64,000 nucleotides of DNA from DASWIG01 sp965371445 (GTDB taxonomy: Bacteria; Acidobacteriota; Thermoanaerobaculia; Multivoradales; J023): assembly GCA_965371445.1 (NCBI GenBank), contig CBDUYN010000014.1, positions 35,382 through 99,381 of the forward strand. Reading direction: 5' to 3'. How positions within the stretch are numbered: position 1 is the first letter of the stretch; every line of letters begins with the position of its first letter. The notes under the pieces are model-generated. The model was not told the DNA's origin and ran no database searches. It worked only from the letters and a program-made list of their open reading frames with translations. Positions 27,613 through 38,456 of this stretch are shown piece by piece. A program made the position numbers and the translations under genes.

Positions 27613-29430
27613 ATGAAGATCCTGGGCATCTCCTGCTACTACCACGACGCCGCCGCGTGCCTCGTGGTCGACGGCGAGATCGTCGCCGCCGCGTCGGAGG
27701 AGCGCTTCACGCGCATCAAGCACGACTCGGAGCTCCCGAAAAACGCCATCGCCTTCTGCCTGGAGCACGCCAAGATCCGCGAGGGTGACCTCGGCTACGT
27801 GGCCTTCTACGACAAGCCGTTCCTGAAGTTCGAGCGCATCCTGGAGACCTACATCGCCTCGGTGCCGGCGGGCCTACCGTCGTTTTTGAAAGCGGTGCCT
27901 CTGTGGGTCAAGAAGAAGCTCTTCATCCCGGAGCTCATCAAGAAGTCGCTCCCCGGCTTCGGCGGCAAGATCCTCTTCACCGAGCACCACGAGTCGCACG
28001 CCGCCTCGGCGTTTTACCCCTCGCCCTTCGAGCGCGCCGCTTTCTTGACGATCGACGGCGTCGGCGAGTGGGCGACGACGAGCTACGGCGTCGGCGCGGG
28101 CAAGGACCTCCGGATCCACCGCGAGATCCACTTCCCCCACTCCATCGGGCTCCTCTACTCGGCCTTCACCTACTACACGGGCTTCAAGGTCAACTCGGGC
28201 GAGTACAAGGTCATGGGGCTCGCGCCCTACGGCGAGCCGCGCTACGTCGACACGATCCTGACCGAGCTCGTCGACCTCAAAGACGACGGCTCCTTCCGGC
28301 TCAACCAGGAGTACTTCGACTACTGCGCGGGCCTCCGGATGACGAGCGAGAAGTTCCACCGCCTCTTCGGCGGACCGCCGCGCGAGCCCGAAGCCGAGCT
28401 CACCCAGCGCGAGATGGATCTCGCCCGCTCGGTGCAGGTGGTCTGCGAGGAGGCGATGCTCCGGATGGCGCGCCACGTCCACCAGGAGACCGGGGAGAAG
28501 CACCTGTGTCTCGCGGGCGGCGTGGCCTTGAACTGCGTTGGCAACGGACGCCTCCTGCGCGAGGGTCCGTTCGAGGACATCTGGATCCAACCCGCAGCCG
28601 GCGACGCCGGCGGCGCCCTGGGTGCGGCGCTCGTCGTCTGCCACGAGTACCTTGGCAGAGAGCGGAAGGTGGAGCCGCGTGGCTCCCAGCGCGGCTCCTA
28701 CCTCGGCCCCGCCTTCTCGGACGAGGAGATCGAGACCTACCTGAAGAGGGTCGGCGCCCGCTACGAGAAGCTCGACATGGCCGAGGTCCCGGGCCGCGTC
28801 GCCGAGCTCGTTGCCACGGAGAACGTCATCGGCTGGTTCCAGGGCCGGATGGAGTTCGGTCCCCGGGCTCTCGGGGGACGCTCGATCATCGGCGACGCGC
28901 GCTCGCCCAAGATGCAGGAGACGATGAACCTGAAGATCAAGTTCCGCGAGTCGTTCCGGCCCTTCGCGCCCTCAGTGCTCCACGACGACATCTCGGAGTA
29001 CTTCGAGATCGACCGCGAGAGCCCCTACATGCTGCTGGTGGCCGGCGTCCAGGAAAGACACCGCGAGGCGATGACCGAGGAGCAGCAGAAGCTCTTCGGC
29101 GTCGAGAAGCTGAACGTCAAGCGCTCCTCGGTCCCGGCGATCACCCACGTCGACTACTCGGCGCGGATCCAGAGCGTCCATCCCGACGACAACAAGCCTT
29201 ACTACGACATGATCCGGGCCTTCAAGGAGAAGACGGGCTGCCCGGTGATCATCAACACGTCGTTCAACGTGCGCGGCGAGCCCATCGTCTGCAAGCCCGA
29301 GCACGCCTACACCTGCTTCATGAGGACGGAGATGGACTACCTCGTCCTCGGGCCGTACCTCCTGGCCAAGCCGGACCAGCCGGAATGGCGGGAGGAGAGG
29401 GACTGGCGCGAGGAGTTCCAGCTGGATTGA
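27613..29430 (+). CDS. NodU/CmcH-family carbamoyltransferase
   Basis: 605-residue O-carbamoyltransferase, which moves a carbamoyl group from carbamoyl phosphate/ATP to a hydroxyl, often on natural products or sugars. The N-terminal Kae1-like domain is clear: GISCYYHDAAACLVVDGEIV, EERFTRIKHDSELP, TEHHESHAASAFYPSPF, CLAGGVALNCVGNGRLL and IQPAAGDAGGALGAAL. The YrdC-like C-terminal domain has MEFGPRALGGRSIIGDAR, FRESFRPFAPSVL and INTSFNVRGEPIVCKP. The length is normal. The following gene, 10 bases on, encodes an SxtJ-like protein, a pairing known from saxitoxin-type and capsule clusters. Confidence 0.93.
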   Translation: MKILGISCYYHDAAACLVVDGEIVAAASEERFTRIKHDSELPKNAIAFCLEHAKIREGDLGYVAFYDKPFLKFERILETYIASVPAGLPSFLKAVPLWVKKKLFIPELIKKSLPGFGGKILFTEHHESHAASAFYPSPFERAAFLTIDGVGEWATTSYGVGAGKDLRIHREIHFPHSIGLLYSAFTYYTGFKVNSGEYKVMGLAPYGEPRYVDTILTELVDLKDDGSFRLNQEYFDYCAGLRMTSEKFHRLFGGPPREPEAELTQREMDLARSVQVVCEEAMLRMARHVHQETGEKHLCLAGGVALNCVGNGRLLREGPFEDIWIQPAAGDAGGALGAALVVCHEYLGRERKVEPRGSQRGSYLGPAFSDEEIETYLKRVGARYEKLDMAEVPGRVAELVATENVIGWFQGRMEFGPRALGGRSIIGDARSPKMQETMNLKIKFRESFRPFAPSVLHDDISEYFEIDRESPYMLLVAGVQERHREAMTEEQQKLFGVEKLNVKRSSVPAITHVDYSARIQSVHPDDNKPYYDMIRAFKEKTGCPVIINTSFNVRGEPIVCKPEHAYTCFMRTEMDYLVLGPYLLAKPDQPEWREERDWREEFQLD

Positions 29431-29440
29431 GGAAGAGATA

Positions 29441-29860
29441 ATGTCAATAGCGCAAGAAATCAAAGAGCTCAAATCCGGCAACCGCGAGCTGCGCCAGTTC
29501 AGCTGGCTGGTCGGCGGGATCTTCCTCCTGATCGGCGCCGCCGGTTGGTACTTCGACAAGGGGTGGTTCGAAATCCCGCTGTGGGTCGGCGGGCCGCTCG
29601 TCGTCGTCGGCACGATCGTGCCGATCCTCGTCAAGCCCTTCTACTACGCCTGGATGACGCTTGCCGTCGTCATGGGCTTCGTGATGACGCGGGTGATCCT
29701 GACGATCTTCTTTGTCGTCGTCCTCTGTCCGGTGGGCTTTTTCTTCAAGCTCATCGGCCGCGACGCGCTGCACCGCAAGATCGACCGCTCTGCGTCGAGC
29801 TACTGGATCGAGAAGAGCTATCCGATCCCCGACCGCACCCGCCTGGAGAAGTTCTTCTAG
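29441..29860 (+). CDS. SxtJ-like small membrane protein
   Basis: 139 residues with four hydrophobic segments: FSWLVGGIFLLIGAAGWYF, IPLWVGGPLVVVGTIVPIL, AWMTLAVVMGFVMTRVILTI and FFVVVLCPVGFFFKLIG. A charged tail ends in LEKFF. The pattern and its place immediately after a carbamoyltransferase match the SxtJ family of unknown function. The start is the ATG at 29441, preceded by GAGGAAGAG. It is almost surely co-transcribed with the carbamoyltransferase and may help present or anchor it at the membrane. Confidence 0.8.
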   Translation: MSIAQEIKELKSGNRELRQFSWLVGGIFLLIGAAGWYFDKGWFEIPLWVGGPLVVVGTIVPILVKPFYYAWMTLAVVMGFVMTRVILTIFFVVVLCPVGFFFKLIGRDALHRKIDRSASSYWIEKSYPIPDRTRLEKFF

Positions 29861-29883
29861 GAGGAACAGCTTTCGGAGCTGCG

Positions 29884-30028
29884 CCGCCGCCATTTCCCGG
29901 GGCTGAAGCCCCGGGCTACATTTCAAAGGACGCCCTGCGGGCTTTGCGGCTGAAGCCGCGGGATCTTCCGGCTTTAGCCGGCAAGCCCGCAGGGCGCCTT
30001 TTAAGGTGTAGCCCGGGGCTTCATCCCC
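29884..30028. repeat. Large REP-like inverted repeat, likely two-way terminator
   Basis: A 145-base imperfect palindrome. Its outer arms are CCCGGGGCTGAAGCCCCGGG (itself a hairpin) and GCCCGGGGCTTCATCCCCGGG. Inner arms are GACGCCCTGCGGGCTT and AAGCCCGCAGGGCGCC, with GCGGCTGAAGCCGC and CCGGCTTTAGCCGG stems in the centre. It fills the gap between convergent genes and supplies the last codons and stop of the MscS gene. Related hairpins occur at 33932 and near 63515, so this is a dispersed family. Confidence 0.8.
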
Positions 30029-31103
30029 GGGAAACGTCGCCCGGCACCTGGTGGACGTAGACGTCGCGCTTCGGGTAGGGAATCTGGATCCCCTCCGTAC
30101 CGAACCGCTTGTAGACCGCGGTGTTCAACGCGTCGAGCACGCGGCCGCGTAACACCGGCTCCGCCACCCAGCCGAGGAGCTCGAACTCAAGCCCCGATTC
30201 GCCGAAGCGACGAAACCTCACCCGCGGCGCGGGCTCCGCGAGGATCTGCTCCTCGTCTCCCGCCACCTCCTCGAGCACCCGGCGCACCTGGTCGACGTCG
30301 GAGCCGTAGGCCACCGAGACCTTGACCCGCACCCGGTAGTGAGTGGCGGGCCCACCGGCCTCGTTGACGATCTTCGAGTTGATGAGAAGCGAATTGGGAA
30401 TGATGATCTCGACGTCGTCGCGGGTCAGCATCCGTGAGGAGCGAATGCCGATCTGCGTCACCTCGCCGCGCTCGCCCGACTCCAGGACGATGAAGTCCCC
30501 GAGCTTGTAGGGCCGGTCGGCGAGGATCGTCAACCCCGCGAAGAGGTTGGCGAGCGAGTCCTTGGCGGCGAGCGAGACCGTCAAGCCGATGATCCCCGCC
30601 GAGGTGACCCAGGCCGAGATGTTGATCTCCCAGGCGATCAGCAGGAAGTAGACCGAGCCGCCGACGACCACGGCCGTGGCGACGTTCGAAAGCGCCGGGA
30701 CGGTCTGCGGCTGGACGAAGCGGAAGCGGTCGTGGTGACGCGCGAGCACCTCCAGGCCGAGCCGCGAGACCCGCACGAAAAAGACCAGCCAGACGACCAC
30801 CGCCACGGTCTTGAGCACCCCCGAGGCGTACCACGAGAGCTCGCCGATCGGATCGACGACGAGCTGCAGGGAGAGGTGGACTCCGGCCAGGATCACCGAC
30901 ACGAAGACCGGGTTCAGCAGGTACTCGAGCAACTTGTCGTCGGCTTCGGTGCGGGTGCGCGCGGTGAGCCGCGGCGCCAGGCGGGTCAGGAAGATCCGCA
31001 GGAGCCCGGCGGCGAGCACCGAGATCGAGAGCACCAGGCCGGCCTGGGCCCAGGGATTGGGGCCGATCGCCGTCAAGAGGTTTCGCAGCTCGTCGAAAGT
31101 CAT
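30021..31103 (-). CDS. MscS-family mechanosensitive ion channel
   Basis: 360 residues. Four or five membrane helices come first. The pore helix and beta domain signature is GIIGLTVSLAAKDSLANLFA then GLTILADRPYKLGDFIVLES and RSSRMLTRDDVEIIIPNSLL, followed by the alpha/beta C-terminal domain. The family releases solutes on osmotic downshock from the inner membrane. The final residues and stop are encoded inside the REP-like repeat. It begins 15 bases after the SecA stop on the same strand, so it may be read through from secA. Confidence 0.92.
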   Translation of the reverse strand: MTFDELRNLLTAIGPNPWAQAGLVLSISVLAAGLLRIFLTRLAPRLTARTRTEADDKLLEYLLNPVFVSVILAGVHLSLQLVVDPIGELSWYASGVLKTVAVVVWLVFFVRVSRLGLEVLARHHDRFRFVQPQTVPALSNVATAVVVGGSVYFLLIAWEINISAWVTSAGIIGLTVSLAAKDSLANLFAGLTILADRPYKLGDFIVLESGERGEVTQIGIRSSRMLTRDDVEIIIPNSLLINSKIVNEAGGPATHYRVRVKVSVAYGSDVDQVRRVLEEVAGDEEQILAEPAPRVRFRRFGESGLEFELLGWVAEPVLRGRVLDALNTAVYKRFGTEGIQIPYPKRDVYVHQVPGDVSRG

Positions 31104-31118
31104 CGCCCGGGCGTCCCC

Positions 31119-33812
<2,694 letters not shown>

Positions 33813-33931
33813 GGGGGATTTCGCGATATGGAAGGCTCGCACCGGTCGGCGTCCCGGTGCCCGGAGGCCCGGTTTGCGGTGTCTCAGTCTATCAGAACGC
33901 GAAAGGCCGGGAAGAGATTCCCGGCGGAAGC

Positions 33932-33957
33932 CCACCCGGGGCTAAAGCCCCGGGTGG
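33932..33957. terminator. GC-rich hairpin after the M23 peptidase gene
   Basis: A perfect 11-base stem CCACCCGGGGC / GCCCCGGGTGG with a TAAA loop lies nine bases beyond the peptidase stop and upstream of secA. There is no T-run. It is a single-hairpin member of the REP family seen at 29884. Confidence 0.65.
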
Positions 33958-33965
33958 TGGCGCCC

Positions 33966-34889
33966 CTACGGGGAGGTGGAGTCGAGGATGTAGCCCAGCG
34001 GGTTCGTGGCGCGGCCGTCGACCCGGACCTCGTAGTGGAGGTGGTTGCCGGTGGAACGGCCCGTGTTGCCGACCTGCCCGACGACATCGCCTCGCTTGAC
34101 CTGCTGCCCCTCCTCGACGAGGATCTTCAGCAGGTGCCCGTAGCGGGTGGTGATGCCGTAGCCGTGCGAGAGGTAGACGGCGTTGCCGAGGCCGCGAAGG
34201 CGCCCCGTCTTGATCACCAGCGCGTCGCCCGTGGCCCGGACTTTCTTGCCCCGCGGCGCCGTGATGTCGATGCCGCCGTGGAAGGTGCGGCGCTTGTCCT
34301 TGTCGAAGGGATCCGGACGGTAGCCGAAACGACTGGTCAGGAGGCCCTTGACCGGGGTGACCGCGGGGGTCCGCGAGATCAGGAGCCGCCGCTCGTCGAA
34401 GCGCTGCTGGAGGAGGCTGACGCTCCGGCCCAGGACGTCGACGTCGCTTTCGAGAAGCGAGAGGTTCTCGTCCATGCCGCCGTCGACGGCCAGCGGTCCG
34501 CCGATGCCGCCTTCCGTCGCCGGCGCCAGCTCCGAGACCCCGGCGACGATCGCCAGCTTGTGGATCTGCTGCTGGAAGTCCGCCAGATCCCCTCCCAGGT
34601 CCCGGATCGACCGCTCGAAGCCCTGGTTTTCTTGCCGGAGCTCGGCGTTCTCCTGCTCGATCTCGTCGAGCAGGTGCCGGTCGAAGTTGGTGGTGAAGTA
34701 GAGGACGGTGGCCACCGAGCCACCGACGCTCAAGAGGGCCAGCGTGCCAAGAACCAGGCACGCCTGCAGCGTCGTAAATCGCCACTTGCGGAACTTGGCC
34801 CGCGCGTGGGGGACAAAGATGACCGTATGCTGCTGTTTCAAGACGCGATCACTCGTGGTTTCGAAGTCCGTCTGTCGTGCCGCCGGCAC
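33966..34889 (-). CDS. M23 (LytM-type) metallopeptidase with membrane anchor
   Basis: About 300 residues. After an N-terminal cytosolic stretch (FVPHARAKFRKW), a membrane segment (TLQACLVLGTLALLSVGGSVAT) leads to a coiled coil (DRHLLDEIEQENAELRQENQ onward). The C-terminal LytM domain keeps all zinc ligands: FHGGIDI and NHLHYEV, with GNTGRSTG between. It cuts or remodels peptidoglycan. The start is uncertain: GTG at 34889 gives the longest form, while a TTG at 34841 (MLKQQHTVIF) resembles relatives better. Confidence 0.88.
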   Translation of the reverse strand: MPAARQTDFETTSDRVLKQQHTVIFVPHARAKFRKWRFTTLQACLVLGTLALLSVGGSVATVLYFTTNFDRHLLDEIEQENAELRQENQGFERSIRDLGGDLADFQQQIHKLAIVAGVSELAPATEGGIGGPLAVDGGMDENLSLLESDVDVLGRSVSLLQQRFDERRLLISRTPAVTPVKGLLTSRFGYRPDPFDKDKRRTFHGGIDITAPRGKKVRATGDALVIKTGRLRGLGNAVYLSHGYGITTRYGHLLKILVEEGQQVKRGDVVGQVGNTGRSTGNHLHYEVRVDGRATNPLGYILDSTSP

Positions 34890-35000
34890 ACCCCGGTATC
34901 CCGATCCGACCTACTCTACCGGATCGCTTCCCGGTATACCAAGGTGAATTTGCCAGCTAAAAACCAGTTAAGGGCGATTCTAGCCCAATGGATCCCCCTG

Positions 35001-35813
35001 TCAAGCCCCGCCCGGCCTCCATCCCCCAGGCGGGGGGACGCTCTCGCCGAGCCGGCGGAGCTCGGCCTCGAAGAGGCGCTCGAGGCGCGAGAGGTAGCCG
35101 CTCTCGTGGCGCAGGCCAACGGTTAGCTCGTCGACCAGGGGACGCAGGATCTCCTCCTGGGCTTCGATCTCGCCGTTTCCCCCCTCTCCTTCGCCGCCGC
35201 GCCGCAAGCCCTGCAGCCACCGGCCCAGGCCACGAGCGCTCCTGCGCAGCGTCTTCCAACTGCCGGCGAGCGTCCGGCGGGCCAGCCGCTCGATCGGCCC
35301 CAAGTCGAGTCGGCAGAGGGACGCCTCGATCGCCTCTCGCACCCGGCCGACTCCCGGCGGCGTCTCCCCGAGCTCGCCGAGTGAGACCGCGTGGCGCAGG
35401 AGATAGCCCTCGTGGAACGTGCGTGCGAACGTCCGGACGCAGTCCTTGACCGCCAGGAAGAAGAGGATCGTGCGAAAGACCTTCCGCAGAAGCTTCTTGC
35501 CGACGAGAACCGCCGCCCGCCACAGCGTCGCCAGAAAGCAACCCCGTAGCCGGCCGCCAGGAGGTTCTCCACAGGCGAGGATCTGGAGCTCCTCCTCCCC
35601 GAGCCGGGCCGTACGGCCGTGGACGATGTCCGCCACGAGACTCCGGCGCAGGAAGTCCCGAGCCCAGTCGTCGAGGAAGGGGACCGGGATCAGACGCGTC
35701 AATCCGGTCAGCAGGCTGTAAAAGACCAGGCGGTTGAGCTCCACGGAGGCGCGACCCACGAGTTGGGCTCCTGCGGAGTTGAGCTCCTTCGAAGCCTCGG
35801 ACGCCGGCGACAT
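35001..35813 (-). CDS. Hypothetical helical protein
   Basis: 270 residues, not recognised. It is mostly alpha-helical, with a moderately hydrophobic section at about 95-125 (LATLWRAAVLVGKKLL, TILFFLAVKDC) that could sit on the membrane. The C-terminus is rich in Gly, Arg and Pro. It starts six bases after the stop of the V4R-like gene on the same strand and ends 112 bases before the M23 gene. Length and strand position support a real gene. Confidence 0.6.
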   Translation of the reverse strand: MSPASEASKELNSAGAQLVGRASVELNRLVFYSLLTGLTRLIPVPFLDDWARDFLRRSLVADIVHGRTARLGEEELQILACGEPPGGRLRGCFLATLWRAAVLVGKKLLRKVFRTILFFLAVKDCVRTFARTFHEGYLLRHAVSLGELGETPPGVGRVREAIEASLCRLDLGPIERLARRTLAGSWKTLRRSARGLGRWLQGLRRGGEGEGGNGEIEAQEEILRPLVDELTVGLRHESGYLSRLERLFEAELRRLGESVPPPGGWRPGGA

Positions 35814-35819
35814 CGACGG

Positions 35820-36359
35820 CTACCAGTGGATGGAGTAGACGCAGAGCCCGTCGCCTTGCTTCTTACAAGGGGCGTAGGTGTCGTGGTGGACGTCCAGCAG
35901 CGGGTTCTCGCCTTCGAAACGATGCGCCAACCCGGCGACGACCCCGCCGTCGAAGTCGCAGGGGTAAGGCGTGGTGCACTCGACCTTCAAGCTCCGCTCG
36001 CCCGATTCGATCACCCGGTAATGCCCCACGTCCCCTCGGCGATGGGTTCCCTGGTAGGCGTCGTCAAGGTTCTGGAAGGCCTTTTCCAGCGTGTCGAATT
36101 CGGCGGGGATCGTGGCCCCGGCAGGGATCTGCCGCGCGATCTGGGAGAGGGTGTTGGGGCCGATTTTTTTCGCGATCTCGTCCAGAGAATCGCGCCAGGC
36201 ACGCTGGCTGTACCAAAGCATCGGCTGGGGATCGCGGATACCGTTCCCGGCCAGGATCTCCTCGGCAAGCCCCTTGAACGCCCCCATGGTGTCGATGAAG
36301 GAGCAGACGATCTTACCCAGGACCTCGGCCTGTTGATAAAACGCGTCACGTTGTTCCAT
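35820..36359 (-). CDS. Small V4R-like sensor domain protein
   Basis: 179 residues. An N-terminal helical half is followed by a Cys/His-rich C-terminal half: VECTTPYPCDFDGGVVAGLA, then VHHDTYAPCKKQGDGLCVYSI. A final G-x-x-x-C-x-Y-x-I box with paired cysteines resembles V4R (4-vinyl reductase-like) small-molecule binding domains, which hold a metal or heme-type ligand. Assignment is tentative. Starts at the ATG 36359 and is coupled to the hypothetical gene behind it. Confidence 0.5.
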   Translation of the reverse strand: MEQRDAFYQQAEVLGKIVCSFIDTMGAFKGLAEEILAGNGIRDPQPMLWYSQRAWRDSLDEIAKKIGPNTLSQIARQIPAGATIPAEFDTLEKAFQNLDDAYQGTHRRGDVGHYRVIESGERSLKVECTTPYPCDFDGGVVAGLAHRFEGENPLLDVHHDTYAPCKKQGDGLCVYSIHW

Positions 36360-36539
36360 GGCCCTGACTCCTCACTCCAGGTATTGCCGTCAAGCCAGTC
36401 GAACGGGAGGAAACCATCGGCCGCTTCGCCGCTGACCCCACCACGATCCTACGCACTTCTTGGATGCCCCACGGCCCGAATCCTATCACGCTGCCGGTGA
36501 AGGTGTTTAGAATCGGCACGCCAACCACGAGGACCCTAG

Positions 36540-38456
36540 ATGAGCTTCCGACGAATCCCCCTCACCCTGACGCTGCTCCTCGCCGCCCCCCTCGCGGCCC
36601 AGACGTTTCCGGAAATCACCCAAGCCGAGCGCGAGCTGCTCGAAGTCCCCGGCCACCCGGGCGCCGGCGCGGTGGTGCTCCGCAAGAGCGCCGAGCTGCA
36701 CCTCGCCGACTCCCGGACCGGGGCACCGACCACCCTGGAGGTCTTCGTCCGCACCAAGATCCTCACCGAAAGCGGCAAGGACCTGGGCCAGGTGGCGGTC
36801 GGCCACAGCTCCGGCGTCCGCCTGGAGCGCTTCGAGGGCCGGACCACGACCGCCGACGGCCGCGTGGTCCTGCTCGGCGAAAACGCCGTCTTCACCGAAC
36901 GTAGCTCCAAGATCGGCCGCAGCTTCCTCACCAAGGCCGCTTTCCCCGCCGTCGAGGTAGGCGCCGTCGTCGACTACCGCTTCCGGCTGCAATGGCGCTC
37001 GGCCTACGTCGAGCCCTGGACCCTCGAGGAAGCGGTGCCGACGCTCCTCGCCGAGCTCGTCTACCACGTACCCCGGGGCATGGACGCCGTCCACCACGTC
37101 CGTGGGCCGCTTCAGGTCGCGAGCCAAAGCGACGAGACCGCCGACGGTACGCTCGTGCGCCTCTGGGCGGAAGACTTGCCGCCGGCCCTCGAGGAACCCT
37201 ACTCCTTCCCCAGGAACGACCTGGTGACCCGGGTGATGATCGTGCCTCGTCACGAGACCGCGGCCGACGGCACCCGGGTGCCGCTCTTCGACTCCTGGAA
37301 AACCGTCTGCCGCTCGTTCGAGGCACTCTACGACGGTGTCCGCGAGCGCCGGCGCCAGGTCAGAAAAACCGCCCTTTTACTCGTCGCGGGCGAGAAGAGA
37401 AACGACCGCCGGGCCTCCCTTCTGCAAGCCTGGGTCCGCGACGAGATCGCGACCCGCGGCAGCGGTCTGCGGCCCGAGCCCGGTGCCACCCTCGACAGCG
37501 TCCTCGACGAGCGCCGCGGCGGCGCCGCCGAAAGGGCGCTCCTGCTTCAGGCGATGCTCGGCGCCCTGAAGATCCCGGCGCGGCTCGTCTGGGCCGTCGA
37601 CTGGCGCGGTGGGTTCGCCGACCTCGACGTCGTCAATCCCGGCTGGTTCGACAAGGTCCTGGTGCTCGCCGAGATCGAAGGCCGGCCATTGCTGCTCGAT
37701 CCGAGCGACCGGCGCCTGCCCGCCGGCAAGGTGTCGCCGGTCCACGAGGGTACCCAGGCCCTCGTCGTTGACCGCGAGCAGCCGGGGGTGATCGAGCTTG
37801 GAAGCTCCGCTCCCGACGACAGCGTCCGCCGCATGGAGCTGGCGCTCACCGCCGGAGACGACGGCCGACTCGCCGGACGCGGCCGGCTCTCCCTGACCGG
37901 ACACCACGCCTGGTTCTACCTGCGGCGCGTCGAAAACGAAGCCGCCAACCGCCGCGGCTGGCAGCGATGGCTCGAAGACCACTTCGAGGGTTTCAAGGCC
38001 GGCGACGTCACCGTCGACGAGAACGTCGGCCACCAGCGTATCGAGGTCGCCTTCTCGCTCCTTCAGCACGAGGAGGACGTCCTGGGCGACGAGACGAGCT
38101 ACAAACCGAGCCGTCCCTTCGGTCCGGCCGAGCAGCGCTACACCTTGCCCCCCGAGGAGCGCCGCCAGGCGGTCCAGGTCTCCTTCGCCGACCGTGACGA
38201 GGTGGAGCTCGTGGTGCGCTGGGGCGAAGGCTGGGAGCTCGACGCGGCGCCTTCTTCCTTCGAGGCCAGATCCGACGCCGGCACGGCACGCGCCGAGGTC
38301 GAGGTCAGCGAGGCCGGGCACCGGCTCGTCTACCGCCGTACCCTGGAGATCGCCGGGACACGCTACGACGTCGGCGAGCCCTATCGGCAGCTGCGGGACC
38401 TTTATACACAGCTGGAGCGTCATGATGCCGAGAGCGTCGTCCTGGTCAGGAAGTAG
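36540..38456 (+). CDS. Secreted DUF3857 protein with degenerate transglutaminase core
   Basis: 638 residues with a signal peptide (LTLTLLLAAPLAAQ). DUF3857 covers roughly 50-260 (LEVFVRTKILTESGKDLG, RFRLQWRSAYVEPW). The next domain aligns with the transglutaminase core of its downstream neighbour, but the G-D-C-K-D box there is RRGGAAERALLLQAML here. The catalytic Cys is lost, though the WAVDWRGGFADLDVVNPGWF strand remains. It probably binds rather than cleaves peptides. It overlaps the next gene by 35 bases. Confidence 0.8.
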   Translation: MSFRRIPLTLTLLLAAPLAAQTFPEITQAERELLEVPGHPGAGAVVLRKSAELHLADSRTGAPTTLEVFVRTKILTESGKDLGQVAVGHSSGVRLERFEGRTTTADGRVVLLGENAVFTERSSKIGRSFLTKAAFPAVEVGAVVDYRFRLQWRSAYVEPWTLEEAVPTLLAELVYHVPRGMDAVHHVRGPLQVASQSDETADGTLVRLWAEDLPPALEEPYSFPRNDLVTRVMIVPRHETAADGTRVPLFDSWKTVCRSFEALYDGVRERRRQVRKTALLLVAGEKRNDRRASLLQAWVRDEIATRGSGLRPEPGATLDSVLDERRGGAAERALLLQAMLGALKIPARLVWAVDWRGGFADLDVVNPGWFDKVLVLAEIEGRPLLLDPSDRRLPAGKVSPVHEGTQALVVDREQPGVIELGSSAPDDSVRRMELALTAGDDGRLAGRGRLSLTGHHAWFYLRRVENEAANRRGWQRWLEDHFEGFKAGDVTVDENVGHQRIEVAFSLLQHEEDVLGDETSYKPSRPFGPAEQRYTLPPEERRQAVQVSFADRDEVELVVRWGEGWELDAAPSSFEARSDAGTARAEVEVSEAGHRLVYRRTLEIAGTRYDVGEPYRQLRDLYTQLERHDAESVVLVRK

